From: Streptomyces cucumeris
GTDB lineage: Bacteria; Actinomycetota; Actinomycetes; Streptomycetales; Streptomycetaceae
DNA: 64,000 nt
Direction of reading: 5' to 3'
Assembly: GCF_024295805.1 (NCBI RefSeq)
Contig: NZ_JANCLX010000006.1
Span: 260,849-324,848 of the forward strand
Numbering within the stretch: the stretch's first letter is position 1; each line of letters begins with the position of its first letter. This document shows positions 30,155 through 38,428 of the stretch, piece after piece. The position numbers were made by a program, and so were the translations under genes. The notes under the pieces were generated by a model that saw only the letters and a list, made by a program, of their open reading frames with translations, made no database searches and was not told the origin of the DNA.

Positions 30155-30534
30155 CTAGACTTCAGGACAACTGCACCGTGCACGCCGACCCCGGATTCCC
30201 GGCCAGCGTCGGCGAGCGGGTGTCGGTGGGCCACAACGCGGTGCTGCACGGCTGCACCGTCGAGGACGATGTGCTGATCGGCATGGGCGCGACCGTCCTC
30301 AACGGTGCGCATATCGGGGCGGGCTCGCTGGTGGCCGCCCAGGCGCTGGTGCCGCAGGGGATGCAGGTGCCGCCGAACTCACTGGTGGCCGGGGTCCCGG
30401 CGAAGGTCAGGCGCGAGCTCACCGAGGAGGAGCGCGAGTCGATCCGGTTCAACGCCACGGGCTATGTCGAGCTGGCCCGCCAGCACCGCGCGGCCGCGGA
30501 GGAGCGGGCGCGGCAGGAGGGCCTGCCCAGCTGA
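30148..30534 (+). pseudogene. Gamma-carbonic-anhydrase-like protein, 5'-truncated by prophage
   Basis: The readable part has about 125 residues: QDNCTVHADPGFPASVGERV, SVGHNAVLHGCTVEDDVLIG MGATVLNGAHIG, then SLVAAQALVPQGMQVPPNSL and a C-terminal helix (EEERESIRFNATGYVELARQ). These are the left-handed beta-helix hexapeptide repeats with the two zinc His (VSVGHNAVLH) of gamma-CA/PaaY-type proteins, normally about 175 residues. About 55 N-terminal residues, including the first repeat, are lost. A TTG at 30148 could restart translation but lacks a good ribosome site. The intact gene would be the attB. Confidence 0.8.
30155..30198. other. Right prophage-host junction (attR)
   Basis: Carbonic-anhydrase-like coding sequence resumes abruptly near 30160 (LQDNCTVHADPGFPASVGE), preceded by A+T-richer phage sequence. 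The junction therefore lies near 30155-30165, about 90 bp from the integrase start. The 15-mer GCCGACCCCGGATTC at 30184-30198 recurs at 17-31. The true core cannot be fixed without attL or attB. Confidence 0.65.
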
Positions 30535-30544
30535 GCGGAACCGC

Positions 30545-31213
30545 TCAGTCGGCGGCCGGGACGGGCTCCGGCTCGGCCGCCTCGGTTCCGGCCTTGGCGG
30601 CCGCCGCCGCATTGGCCTTCTTCGAGCGCCGCTTCATGATGAGCATCGAGCCGAGGCCGAAGAGCAGGGCGATGACCAGACCGAGCCAGGAGAAGCGCTT
30701 GAGCCAGTCCTCGGCGACCTTGCCGACCGAGTAGATGACCGCCGTGGTGCCGCCCGCCCAGATGATGCCGCCGAGCACATTGGCGATGAAGAACTTCCAG
30801 TACGGCATGCGCAGCACACCGGCGAGCGGGCCCGCGAAGATCCGCAGCAGGGCGATGAAACGGCCGAAGAAAACCGCCCACATGCCCCACTTCTGGAAGG
30901 AGCGCTCAGCGGTGGCCACATGCTCGGCGCTGAAGTGCCGGGGGAACTTGCGCCCCAGCCACTCCAGGAGTGGTTCGCCGCCCTTCCGGCCGATCAGATA
31001 GCCGATGGAGTCGCCGATCACCGCGCCCGCGATGGCGCACGACCCCAGGATGTAGGGGTTGATGTGGTCCTGCGAGGCCGCCAGCAGCGTCGCGCTGACG
31101 AGGATGATCTCTCCTGGAAGCGGGATACCCAGGCTCTCCAGGCCGATGACGAGGCCCACGAGAAGATAGACGCTGACCGCGGGTACGCTCTCGAGCCATT
31201 CCTCGATGTGCAA
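30545..31213 (-). CDS. DedA family membrane protein
   Basis: 222 residues from TTG 31213, which follows GGGGAGGAACCGGCG; an in-frame ATG at 31309 is possible but lacks this site. DedA/VTT motifs are clear: GLESLGIPLPGEIILVSATL with the conserved Glu, IGDSIGYLIGRKGGEPLLEW, and the signature FFGRFIALLRIFAGPLAGVL RMPYWKFF. Four to five membrane segments and a basic, Ala-rich cytoplasmic tail. DedA proteins act in envelope homeostasis, some as undecaprenyl-phosphate translocases. Confidence 0.9.
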   Translation of the reverse strand: MHIEEWLESVPAVSVYLLVGLVIGLESLGIPLPGEIILVSATLLAASQDHINPYILGSCAIAGAVIGDSIGYLIGRKGGEPLLEWLGRKFPRHFSAEHVATAERSFQKWGMWAVFFGRFIALLRIFAGPLAGVLRMPYWKFFIANVLGGIIWAGGTTAVIYSVGKVAEDWLKRFSWLGLVIALLFGLGSMLIMKRRSKKANAAAAAKAGTEAAEPEPVPAAD

Positions 31214-31358
31214 CGCCGGTTCCTCCCCGTGTGCCGATCCCTGCCGGGCGCGCACCGCTTTCGGCGCACGCCCGGGAAGCCTACTCAATCGGCGAGCCGT
31301 CGCCATCATCCCCAGGTCGTGCTCCGGGGCGCGTCGGCGTACTGCGGAAGGGGCGGCT

Positions 31359-31811
31359 TCAGGACTGCGGCCTCAGGGTCCATGTGATCGACATCTCGCC
31401 GGTCACCGCCCCGTCCTCACGGGTGATCTCGACGTTCACCGGGAATTCCGGACGCTCCCCCGCGTCCAGCTCGGCGATCACATCGGCGACCGGGCGGCCG
31501 AGCCGGGCCGTCGCGGTGACGGGGCCCATGGCCAGCTTCTTGAAGGCGATCTCGGAGCGCACGGCCAGCGGTACGGCACGGCCGAGCTGGTCGCCGAAGG
31601 CGGCGATCACGATCGCGCCGCTCGCGGACTCGGCGAGGGTGAACATCGCGCCCGCGTGCGGCCCACCGACGTGGTTGTGGAAGTCGGGCTGGTCCGGCAG
31701 GCGCAGGACGGCGCTCTCGGCCGTCGCCTCGACGATCTCCAGGTTCAGGGTGCGCACCATGGGAACGGTGGCAGCGAGCATCTCGCCGATGGACGGCATG
31801 GTCTGTGACAT
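31359..31811 (-). CDS. Hot-dog-fold thioesterase-like protein (DUF4442)
   Basis: 150 residues from ATG 31811; ATG 31799 is an alternative. Hot-dog features: MVRTLNLEIVEATAESAVLR LPDQPDFHNHVGGPHAGAMF TLAESASGAIVI with the central helix and HNHVGGPHAG turn, then LGRPVADVIAELDAGERPEF. Members hydrolyse acyl-CoA thioesters or bind acyl groups; the substrate cannot be predicted. It reads leftward, divergent from the next gene. Confidence 0.75.
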   Translation of the reverse strand: MSQTMPSIGEMLAATVPMVRTLNLEIVEATAESAVLRLPDQPDFHNHVGGPHAGAMFTLAESASGAIVIAAFGDQLGRAVPLAVRSEIAFKKLAMGPVTATARLGRPVADVIAELDAGERPEFPVNVEITREDGAVTGEMSITWTLRPQS

Positions 31812-31895
31812 GCCCCGGAAGTTACCACCCGGTAGCAAAGCGGGGAAAGGGGCAGCCGTAGCCGCGGTCAGCACCCACCCTTAGGGTTGCTGGCC

Positions 31896-33011
31896 ATGTG
31901 GCCAGGACAGCAGCCGCCCGGGGGCGAGCAGAACCCGCACGAGCAGAACCCCTATCAGCAGCCGGGGTACCACCAGCCCAACCCGTATCAGCAGCCGGGC
32001 TATCAACAGCCGAATCCCTATCAGCAGCCGCCGCAGCAACAGCAGCCCCAGCAGCAGCCGCAGCCGGGCCAGCCCGCCTATCCCGGTCAGCCGCAGCAGC
32101 AGCCGGGGTACGCCGGACCGCATCAGCAGCCGCACCCGCAGCAGCCGCCGCAGGGATGGGGTGGCCCCTCCGCGCCGCCCGGGGCACCGCAGCCTCCGCA
32201 CAAGAAGCGCACGGCCACCATCGCGGTCGTCACGGCGGTGGCGGTGGTGGCGGCCGCCGCGGTGGCCGCGGTGTTCGTCCTGGGCAAGGACGACGGCGAG
32301 AACGACGAGTCGAACGGCAAGAAGCCCAGCGGCTCCTCCGCCCCCGCCTCCTCCGAGGCCCCTTCCGGTAGTGACCGGGGGGACGACAACCCGCGGGACG
32401 GGGAGGACGAGGAGGACGTCAAGCCCGTCATACCCGGCTGGAAGACGGTGGTCAGCGCCAAGCGGCACAACGCCTTCGACGTGCCCGCGAACTGGGGGGT
32501 CGAGTCCTCCGGTCTGAGCATCGGCTTCGAGGACGACAACGGCAAGCCGCTCGTCGTCATGTCCGCCCCCGGGATCTACAAGAAGGACTACTGCACGGTC
32601 AAGGACGAGGACGGCTACGAGAACAAGAGCGACGCCGCCGGGGCGGGCTCCAAGGGCGCCCAGGGAGCCAAGAGCGAGGCGTCCGCCGCCCGGATCGAGG
32701 CGGGCAACTGGGCCTTCGCCGCCTTCGACCAGGACAAGACCGGCAAGCTCAAGGTCGGCCAGTCCAAGAAGTTCACCAGCGACCACGGGCTCAAGGGCTA
32801 CACCGCCTCCGCCACCGTCACCGGGGTCAAGAAGACCGACAAGTGCACCACGGACGGGAAGTCGGTGGCCGTCTCCTACACCGACACCAACGGCGACTTC
32901 GCGACATGGGTGCTCTACTCCGAGAAGGGGACCAAGAACGAGGTCCCGGACGCGACCATCAAGAAGATCATGAGCAGTCTGCGTCCGCTGAAGTCCGAGA
33001 CCGGCTTCTGA
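31896..33011 (+). CDS. Membrane-anchored extracellular protein with Pro/Gln/Tyr-rich N-terminus
   Basis: 371 residues from ATG 31896. Residues 1-100 are a low-complexity repeat of NPYQQPGYQQP-like units, presumably cytoplasmic. One transmembrane helix (TIAVVTAVAVVAAAAVAAVF) follows after KKR. The extracellular part begins with a Ser/Asp/Glu-rich linker and ends in a folded domain (about 180-371) with WKTVVSAKRHNAFDVPANWG and YCTVKDEDGYEN. The architecture is common in streptomycetes; function unknown. The start appears nearly leaderless. Confidence 0.75.
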   Translation: MWPGQQPPGGEQNPHEQNPYQQPGYHQPNPYQQPGYQQPNPYQQPPQQQQPQQQPQPGQPAYPGQPQQQPGYAGPHQQPHPQQPPQGWGGPSAPPGAPQPPHKKRTATIAVVTAVAVVAAAAVAAVFVLGKDDGENDESNGKKPSGSSAPASSEAPSGSDRGDDNPRDGEDEEDVKPVIPGWKTVVSAKRHNAFDVPANWGVESSGLSIGFEDDNGKPLVVMSAPGIYKKDYCTVKDEDGYENKSDAAGAGSKGAQGAKSEASAARIEAGNWAFAAFDQDKTGKLKVGQSKKFTSDHGLKGYTASATVTGVKKTDKCTTDGKSVAVSYTDTNGDFATWVLYSEKGTKNEVPDATIKKIMSSLRPLKSETGF

Positions 33012-33068
33012 CCGCCGTGGCCGGATTCCGGTTGGACGCCGGGCCCCGCTCCCGGGGATAGTCCGCTG

Positions 33069-34424
33069 GTGACCACTCCCCGGGCCCCGCGCTCCCGACC
33101 CCGCCGCCCCTCGTGGGCCGGACGCAACTACACACTGCTGACCGCCGCCGCCGTGGCGACGGGCCTCGGAAACGCCGGGGCCCTCATCGCCGCGGCGTTC
33201 GCGGTGCTCGACGCGGGCGGGGACAGCGGTGACGTCGGTCTGGTGGCCGCGGCCCGCACCGTGCCGCTCGTGGTGTTCCTGCTGATCGGCGGAGCCCTGG
33301 CGGACCGGCTGCCGCGGCATCGGGTGATGGTCGCGGCCAACGCCGTGAACTGCCTGTCGCAGGCGGCCTTCGCGGCCCTGGTGCTCTCCGGTGAGGCACA
33401 GCTGTGGCAGATGGCCCTGCTCTCCGCGATCGGCGGCACCGGACACGCCTTCTTCTCCCCCGCCGCCGAGGGCATGCTGCTGTCCACCGTCACCAGCGAA
33501 CAGGCGGGCCGCGCCTTCGCGTTCTTCCGGATCGGGGTGAACGGCTCGCAGATCGGCGGCGCCGCACTCGGCGGCGCGCTCATCGCGGTCGTGGGCCCCG
33601 GGTGGATGCTGGCCGTGGACGCCGTCGCCTTCGCCGTCGCGGGCTCCCTGCGCGCTTTTCTCGACGTCAGTGAGGTGGCCCCGCGCGAGCCGGGCGGCGG
33701 GATGCTGGCCGATCTGCGCGATGGATGGCGGGAGTTCGCCACCCGGCCCTGGCTGTGGAGCATCGTGCTGCAGTTCTCCGTGGTCAACGCCGTGGTGGGC
33801 GCGGCCGAGGCGGTCTACGGTCCGCTGGTCGCCGAGGAGCATCTGGGCGGGGCCCGGCCGTGGGGCTTGGCCCTGGCCGCGTTCGGCGCCGGAACCGTCC
33901 TCGGCGGAGTGCTGATGACGCGCTGGCGGCCGCAGAGAATGCTGCTCGCGGGCACGCTGTGCGTCCTGCCCCTGACCATGCCGTCGGCCGCGCTCGCCGT
34001 CCCGCTCCCGGTGCCGCTGCTGGCCGTGGTGATGTTCCTCAGCGGGACCGCCATCGAGGTGTTCGGAGTGTCCTGGATGACCGCGCTGCACCAGGAGATT
34101 CCGGAGAACAAGCTGTCGCGGGTCGCGGCCTACGACATGTTCGGCTCGATCGCCTTCCTCCCCGTGGCCATGTCCCTCGCGGGCCCGGCCGAGGGCGCCT
34201 TCGGCCGGACGGCCTCGCTGTGGGGCTGTTCGGCGCTGATCCTGCTGCTGACCCTGGCCGTGCTGACCGTGCCGGACGTCCGCCGACTGCGGCGGCGGGA
34301 ATCGGAACCCGTCGTCAAGGGGCCGGTCGCGGAGGGGATGCCCGCCGCCGAGAGACCGCTCCGTGTGGAGTCCATCCTCCCCGACCCGACGACGGACGAG
34401 GGTCAGCACCGCGCCCTGCCGTAG
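33069..34424 (+). CDS. MFS transporter, enterobactin/macrolide-exporter-like
   Basis: 451 residues with about 12 membrane helices. The cytoplasmic loop motif GGALADRLPRHRVMVAANAV between helices 2 and 3 is the MFS motif A. Others include FFRIGVNGSQIGGAALGGAL and EVFGVSWMTALHQEIPENKL SRVAAYDMFGS, typical of the MFS_3 (EntS/MefA) subfamily that exports siderophores and drugs. The C-terminal 45 residues are a charged cytoplasmic tail. It overlaps the convergent gene at 34403 by 22 bp. Confidence 0.88.
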   Translation: MTTPRAPRSRPRRPSWAGRNYTLLTAAAVATGLGNAGALIAAAFAVLDAGGDSGDVGLVAAARTVPLVVFLLIGGALADRLPRHRVMVAANAVNCLSQAAFAALVLSGEAQLWQMALLSAIGGTGHAFFSPAAEGMLLSTVTSEQAGRAFAFFRIGVNGSQIGGAALGGALIAVVGPGWMLAVDAVAFAVAGSLRAFLDVSEVAPREPGGGMLADLRDGWREFATRPWLWSIVLQFSVVNAVVGAAEAVYGPLVAEEHLGGARPWGLALAAFGAGTVLGGVLMTRWRPQRMLLAGTLCVLPLTMPSAALAVPLPVPLLAVVMFLSGTAIEVFGVSWMTALHQEIPENKLSRVAAYDMFGSIAFLPVAMSLAGPAEGAFGRTASLWGCSALILLLTLAVLTVPDVRRLRRRESEPVVKGPVAEGMPAAERPLRVESILPDPTTDEGQHRALP

Positions 34425-35563
34425 TGCCGTGCCAGTGCGTGGAACGCCTCCTTCGGCTCCCAGTGCCAGTGGGCCGTGGGCTCCTCGGGCGTCTTCCAGA
34501 TCGCCTTCACCAGGCTGTAGCCGGCCATGTCGAGGTCGTAGCGCGGCTGGTGCCGGTGCGGGGCGTCAGGGGTGACGAACTGATACACCAGGGCCGCGTA
34601 GAGGCCCATTGACTCGAACACATCGACCAGATCGGTGAGATAGGCGGCCTGGGTACGCTCACTGCGGACCAGGTCGCCGATGATCTCGGGAGGCTCCTTG
34701 TCGTAGTCGACGGTGTCCCAGCCCATCCCGCCCCGCTCCGGGGCTCCCCGGTAGGTGCAGGTGCCGAACTCGGAGATGACCACCGGCTTGCCCCACCGCT
34801 GGTACGGCGCCAGCTCACGGACATGGTCGGCCCGGCGGGGGCGGGACGCGTAATAATTGACGCCGACCAGGTCGAAGAGGCTCCAGTCCACTTCCTCGTC
34901 CTGTGCCGCGCCGTAGGTCATCCGGCCCCGGAAGACGGATCTGCCGACCTTCGCGGCCTGCGCGGTGAACGAGCGCAGCTCCCGCACCAGCGTCCGCGGG
35001 TCGTAGTTCCCGCTCGTCAGGTTCCTGATGCGCTCCACCGCGTCGGCACCGGGCACGATGCCGGGCACGAAGAGCATGAACTCGGCGCCGACGCTGAGGT
35101 GGACCTCGGCCCCCTGACGCCGCATCTGCTCGGCATGGCGCCCCGTTTCGGCCAGGTGCTCGAGGATCTCCGCCCGAGGAACATTGGCCAGCCGTGGCTG
35201 GAGCCATACGTGCAGCCCGCGCTCGGCCGCCTCCGACGAGGTGGCCGCCAGCCGCTCGACACCGGTGCCGAAGACCGAGACCGAGCTCGCGTGCAGCTCG
35301 TCCTTGATCACTCGGATGTCCCGTCGCATCCGGGTGGCGTCCCAGCCGGTGAACGGTGTCTCTCCGTCGATGACCTCGTAGGACACCCCGCGGTGGGTCA
35401 GCCCCCGCCGACCGCCCGGTGTGTGCAGCGTCCCGGTCTCCTTGGGCACCCCTCCGGCCCCCGCCGGGCCCGCTGTCAGCAACGGTCCCATCGCCCCCGC
35501 AACACCGACCGCCCCCGCCCTGGCCAGAAATCCGGCCCGGCTGATCCCCCTGCTGTGCGCCAT
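34403..35563 (-). CDS. Tat-exported glycoside-hydrolase-like TIM barrel
   Basis: 386 residues from ATG 35563 with GGGGGAG upstream. A twin-arginine-type signal (SRGISRAGFLARAGAVGVAG AMGPLL...AGPAGA) leads to a barrel: RRGLTHRGVSYEVIDGETPF, AERGLHVWLQPRLANV, VHLSVGAEFMLFVPGIV with a probable acid/base Glu, DLVGVNYYASR, and KPVVISEFGTCTYRGAPERG with the probable nucleophile Glu. The layout resembles clan GH-A glycosidases. Substrate unknown. Some homologues carry an 'abortive infection' label that the sequence does not support. Confidence 0.75.
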   Translation of the reverse strand: MAHSRGISRAGFLARAGAVGVAGAMGPLLTAGPAGAGGVPKETGTLHTPGGRRGLTHRGVSYEVIDGETPFTGWDATRMRRDIRVIKDELHASSVSVFGTGVERLAATSSEAAERGLHVWLQPRLANVPRAEILEHLAETGRHAEQMRRQGAEVHLSVGAEFMLFVPGIVPGADAVERIRNLTSGNYDPRTLVRELRSFTAQAAKVGRSVFRGRMTYGAAQDEEVDWSLFDLVGVNYYASRPRRADHVRELAPYQRWGKPVVISEFGTCTYRGAPERGGMGWDTVDYDKEPPEIIGDLVRSERTQAAYLTDLVDVFESMGLYAALVYQFVTPDAPHRHQPRYDLDMAGYSLVKAIWKTPEEPTAHWHWEPKEAFHALARHYGRARC

Positions 35564-35771
35564 GTCTCCCCCGCTGTGCCCTGCGTATCGTCCGTCCGCC
35601 ACGGCGTCCTCGGTGCCGCGGTACGACTCCACTCTGGCAAGCGGTGGTACGCGCTGTCGTCGGCCGAAGGTCTGCGCCCCGGCGACCGAAGGAGGAACCC
35701 GTCCGCGCGGAAAGCGACATGAGTAGCGTCGGACAGCGACTTCGGTCATGTCGCCTCGGCCGAACGGCACT

Positions 35772-36617
35772 TCAGCCCACGCTGAACGCACCTCCGGGCG
35801 GTTCGGGCGAGGGCACCGCGTCGGCGTCCGCCACCGGCGCCGCCCCACCCATGAAGCGCTCCAGCGCCTCGCCGTGCTCGACGCGGGCCGGGAAGGCGTC
35901 GGCCGCGGCGCGGCGGGCCAGCGCGGCGACGGGCAGCTCGCTGTGCGAGGCCACCAGCACGGCGTTGCCGAACCGTCGGCCGCGCAGCACCGCCGGCTCG
36001 GCGATCAGACACAGATGCGCGAAGACCGCCCGCAGCGAGGCGAGCTGGGAGCGGAGGAACGTGAAGGGTGCCCCGTCGGCGAGATTGGCGGCGTAGCGGC
36101 CGTGCGGCCGCAGCACCCGCTCGGCGGCGCGCGCGTACTCCACCGAGGTGAGATGGGCGGGTACCCGGGAGCCGCCGAAGACATCGGCGATGACGATGTC
36201 GGCGGACGCTTCGGGCGCGGCTTCCAGGGCCTTCCGCGCGTCCGCGCGGCGTACCGTGATCCCCGAGCCGGGCGGCAGCGGCAGATGTTCGCCGACGAGT
36301 TCCAGCAACCCGCGGTCGGCTTCGATCACCTCTTGACGCGATCCGGGCCGGGTCGCGGCCACGTACCGCGGCAGGGTGAGCGCCCCGCCGCCGAGGTGCA
36401 GGACGTCGAGCGGGGTGCCGGGCCCACCGGTCTCGTCGAGGACGTGCGCGAGCCGTTGCGCGTACTCGAACTCGAGGTGGTTGGGGTCGTTCAGGTCGAC
36501 GTACGACTGCGGGGCGTCGTCCACCGTGAGCAGCCAGGAGTGCGGCCGGTCGAGGTCCGGCATCAGCTTGGCGGTGCCGCCGTCCACGGCGCGGGTCACG
36601 GGTATGGGCTCGTCCAC
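35772..36617 (-). CDS. Spermidine-synthase-like AdoMet-fold protein
   Basis: 281 residues. Begins with a beta-hairpin domain (LMPDLDRPHSWLLTVDDAPQ SYVDLNDPNHLEFEY), then a Rossmann core: DVLHLGGGALTLPRYVAATR (motif I), QEVIEADRGLLELV, ADARKALEAAPEASADIVIA DVFGG (motif II/post II). Polyamine-synthase folds use decarboxylated AdoMet, but the usual substrate Asp pairs are not evident. Many actinobacterial members are of unknown function. Confidence 0.8.
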   Translation of the reverse strand: MDEPIPVTRAVDGGTAKLMPDLDRPHSWLLTVDDAPQSYVDLNDPNHLEFEYAQRLAHVLDETGGPGTPLDVLHLGGGALTLPRYVAATRPGSRQEVIEADRGLLELVGEHLPLPPGSGITVRRADARKALEAAPEASADIVIADVFGGSRVPAHLTSVEYARAAERVLRPHGRYAANLADGAPFTFLRSQLASLRAVFAHLCLIAEPAVLRGRRFGNAVLVASHSELPVAALARRAAADAFPARVEHGEALERFMGGAAPVADADAVPSPEPPGGAFSVG

Positions 36618-36785
36618 GCTCTCATTCTGCCGGGCCGGACGCCCTGCCGCGGCCCGGCCCGGGGCACGACGGCTCCCTCGCTCTTTCCTGACCGTTCTCT
36701 TTCCTTCCTGTCCGGCTCTGCCCAGCGTTGATCTGTCCGCGCCCCATAAGGCGCATGGGACGCGGACAGATCGTTCAGCGAGGTG

Positions 36786-37967
36786 TCACAGCCGGTCGGA
36801 AACGGTGGTCACCGTTCCCGCACCCACCGTGCGGCCTCCCTCCCGGATCGCGAAACCGAGCCCCGGCTCCAGCGGCAGCGCGCGGCCCAGCTCGACCGCC
36901 ATGGTGACGGTGTCCCCGGGGCGCGCCACCCCCGTGAGCCCGAGGTCGACGGCACCGACCACATCCGCCGTACGGAGGTGGAACTGCGGCCGGTAGCCGG
37001 TGGAGACCGGTGTGCGCCGCCCGCCCTCGTCCGCGGACAGGACGTGGACCCGCGCGGTGAAGTGCCGCCGGGGCACCACGCTGCCGGGCTCGGCGAGCAC
37101 ATGGCCACGGCGCACCGCGTCACGCGGCACACCGCGCAACAGCAGGGCGACGTTGTCGCCCGCCTCGGCGATCTCCATCGGTTTGCCGAAGGTCTCGACC
37201 CCCGTGACGACGGTCGCCACATCGGCGCCGGGCACCTCGACCCGGTCGCCGACGCGTACCGTGCCGCGCTCGATGGCTCCCGTGACCACCGTGCCGCGCC
37301 CGGTGATGGTCAGCACGTTCTCCACCGGGAGCAGGAACGGGGCGTCGGTGTAGCGCACCGGCGTCGGCACGTAGAAGTCCACGGCGTCCAGGAGCGCCTC
37401 GATGGCACCGGTCCAGCGTGGATCACCCTCCAGCGCCCGCAGCCCGGAGACGCGTACGACGGGCGTGCTCTCACCGGGGTAGCCGTGCGCCGACAGCAGG
37501 TCCCGCACCTCCAGCTCGACCAGGTCGGTGAGCTCGGGGTCGCCCGCGTCGGCCTTGTTGAGGGCGACCACGACGTGGTCGACCCCGACCTGACGGGCGA
37601 GGAGCACATGCTCGGCGGTCTGCGGCATGACGCCGTCGAGCGCGGAGACCACGAGGATCGCGCCGTCGAGCTGGGCCGCACCGGTCACCATGTTCTTGAT
37701 GAAGTCGGCGTGACCGGGCATGTCGACATGGGCGTAGTGCCGGGTGTCGGTCTCGTACTCGACATGGGCGATGTTGATCGTGATACCGCGCGCGGCCTCC
37801 TCCGGCGCCCGGTCGATGCGGTCGAAGGGCACATAGGTGCCGCCGCTGCCGCGCTCGCTGAGCACCTTGGTGATGGCGGCGGTCAGGGTGGTCTTGCCGT
37901 GGTCGACGTGGCCCATGGTGCCGATGTTCAGATGCGGCTTGGTGCGCACGTACGTCTGCTTGGACAT
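36786..37967 (-). CDS. tuf3: Elongation factor Tu, divergent paralogue (EF-Tu3)
   Basis: 393 residues. G motifs: GHVDHGKT (G1), ARGITIN (G2), DMPGHADF (G3), NKAD (G4, usually NKCD) and a VSGLRAL segment at G5. Domains 2 and 3 are intact ([54 protein letters not shown]). It delivers aminoacyl-tRNA to the ribosome. The many deviations from canonical EF-Tu1 and the monocistronic leftward setting (not the str operon) fit the Streptomyces tuf3 gene, which is normally poorly expressed and stress-inducible. Upstream 37968-38063 holds its leader without obvious structure. Confidence 0.9.
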   Translation of the reverse strand: MSKQTYVRTKPHLNIGTMGHVDHGKTTLTAAITKVLSERGSGGTYVPFDRIDRAPEEAARGITINIAHVEYETDTRHYAHVDMPGHADFIKNMVTGAAQLDGAILVVSALDGVMPQTAEHVLLARQVGVDHVVVALNKADAGDPELTDLVELEVRDLLSAHGYPGESTPVVRVSGLRALEGDPRWTGAIEALLDAVDFYVPTPVRYTDAPFLLPVENVLTITGRGTVVTGAIERGTVRVGDRVEVPGADVATVVTGVETFGKPMEIAEAGDNVALLLRGVPRDAVRRGHVLAEPGSVVPRRHFTARVHVLSADEGGRRTPVSTGYRPQFHLRTADVVGAVDLGLTGVARPGDTVTMAVELGRALPLEPGLGFAIREGGRTVGAGTVTTVSDRL

Positions 37968-38063
37968 GCTGCGGTTCCTCCTCGGAACGGCGAAGGGAAG
38001 CGCGGACCCCAGGGCCCCTCCGACCCTCCCCTTGCGGGATCCGTCGGAGTTGTCCGAGGAGGG

Positions 38064-38225
38064 TCAGCTTCGGGCGCCGTCGAGGCAGGCGGGATCGGTG
38101 ACGACGCCAAGGGCCTTCGCGGCGGTGGCCGTGGTCACGGTCCGGGGAACGGCGGCAGCCTTCGGCGCGTCCGCGAAGGCGGACGCCGGCGGGAGGAAGG
38201 CGTACCGGAACATGTCGTTGATCAT
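38064..38225 (-). CDS. Possible small protein upstream of tuf3
   Basis: A 53-residue reading frame (MINDMFRYAFLPPASAFADA ... ALGVVTDPACLDGARS). It has G+C-biased third positions but no convincing ribosome site. The remaining gap of 38226-38428 has no other gene. A leader peptide or small conserved Streptomyces protein is possible; it could also be spurious. Confidence 0.3.
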   Translation of the reverse strand: MINDMFRYAFLPPASAFADAPKAAAVPRTVTTATAAKALGVVTDPACLDGARS

Positions 38226-38428
38226 TGCGCACCGTACGATCCGCGTCGAATGGTTTTCGGGGCGGCTGGGTTCAGTGTGCCGGGAACGAACCCGTGGTGC
38301 GGGAGGGGTCGTTATGGCGTCCTCACCCATGACGGAAGTCCGACGGTCACCCGACGATCGGCCGACGATCCCGCGACGAAAGGACGACGTCACAGCGGCG
38401 ATCACGGCCGGTCGGTTACGCTCCACCG

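Noticed and set aside
31881-34409. An 842-codon minus-strand frame over the Pro/Gln-rich and MFS genes.
   Set aside because: It is antisense to two well-supported genes and consists of compositionally biased Gly/Arg/His-rich sequence without motifs.
34403-35563. Abortive-infection function for the Tat-exported protein.
   Set aside because: The sequence shows an exported TIM-barrel glycosidase-like protein with no feature of known abortive-infection systems; the label occurs by tradition in related annotations.
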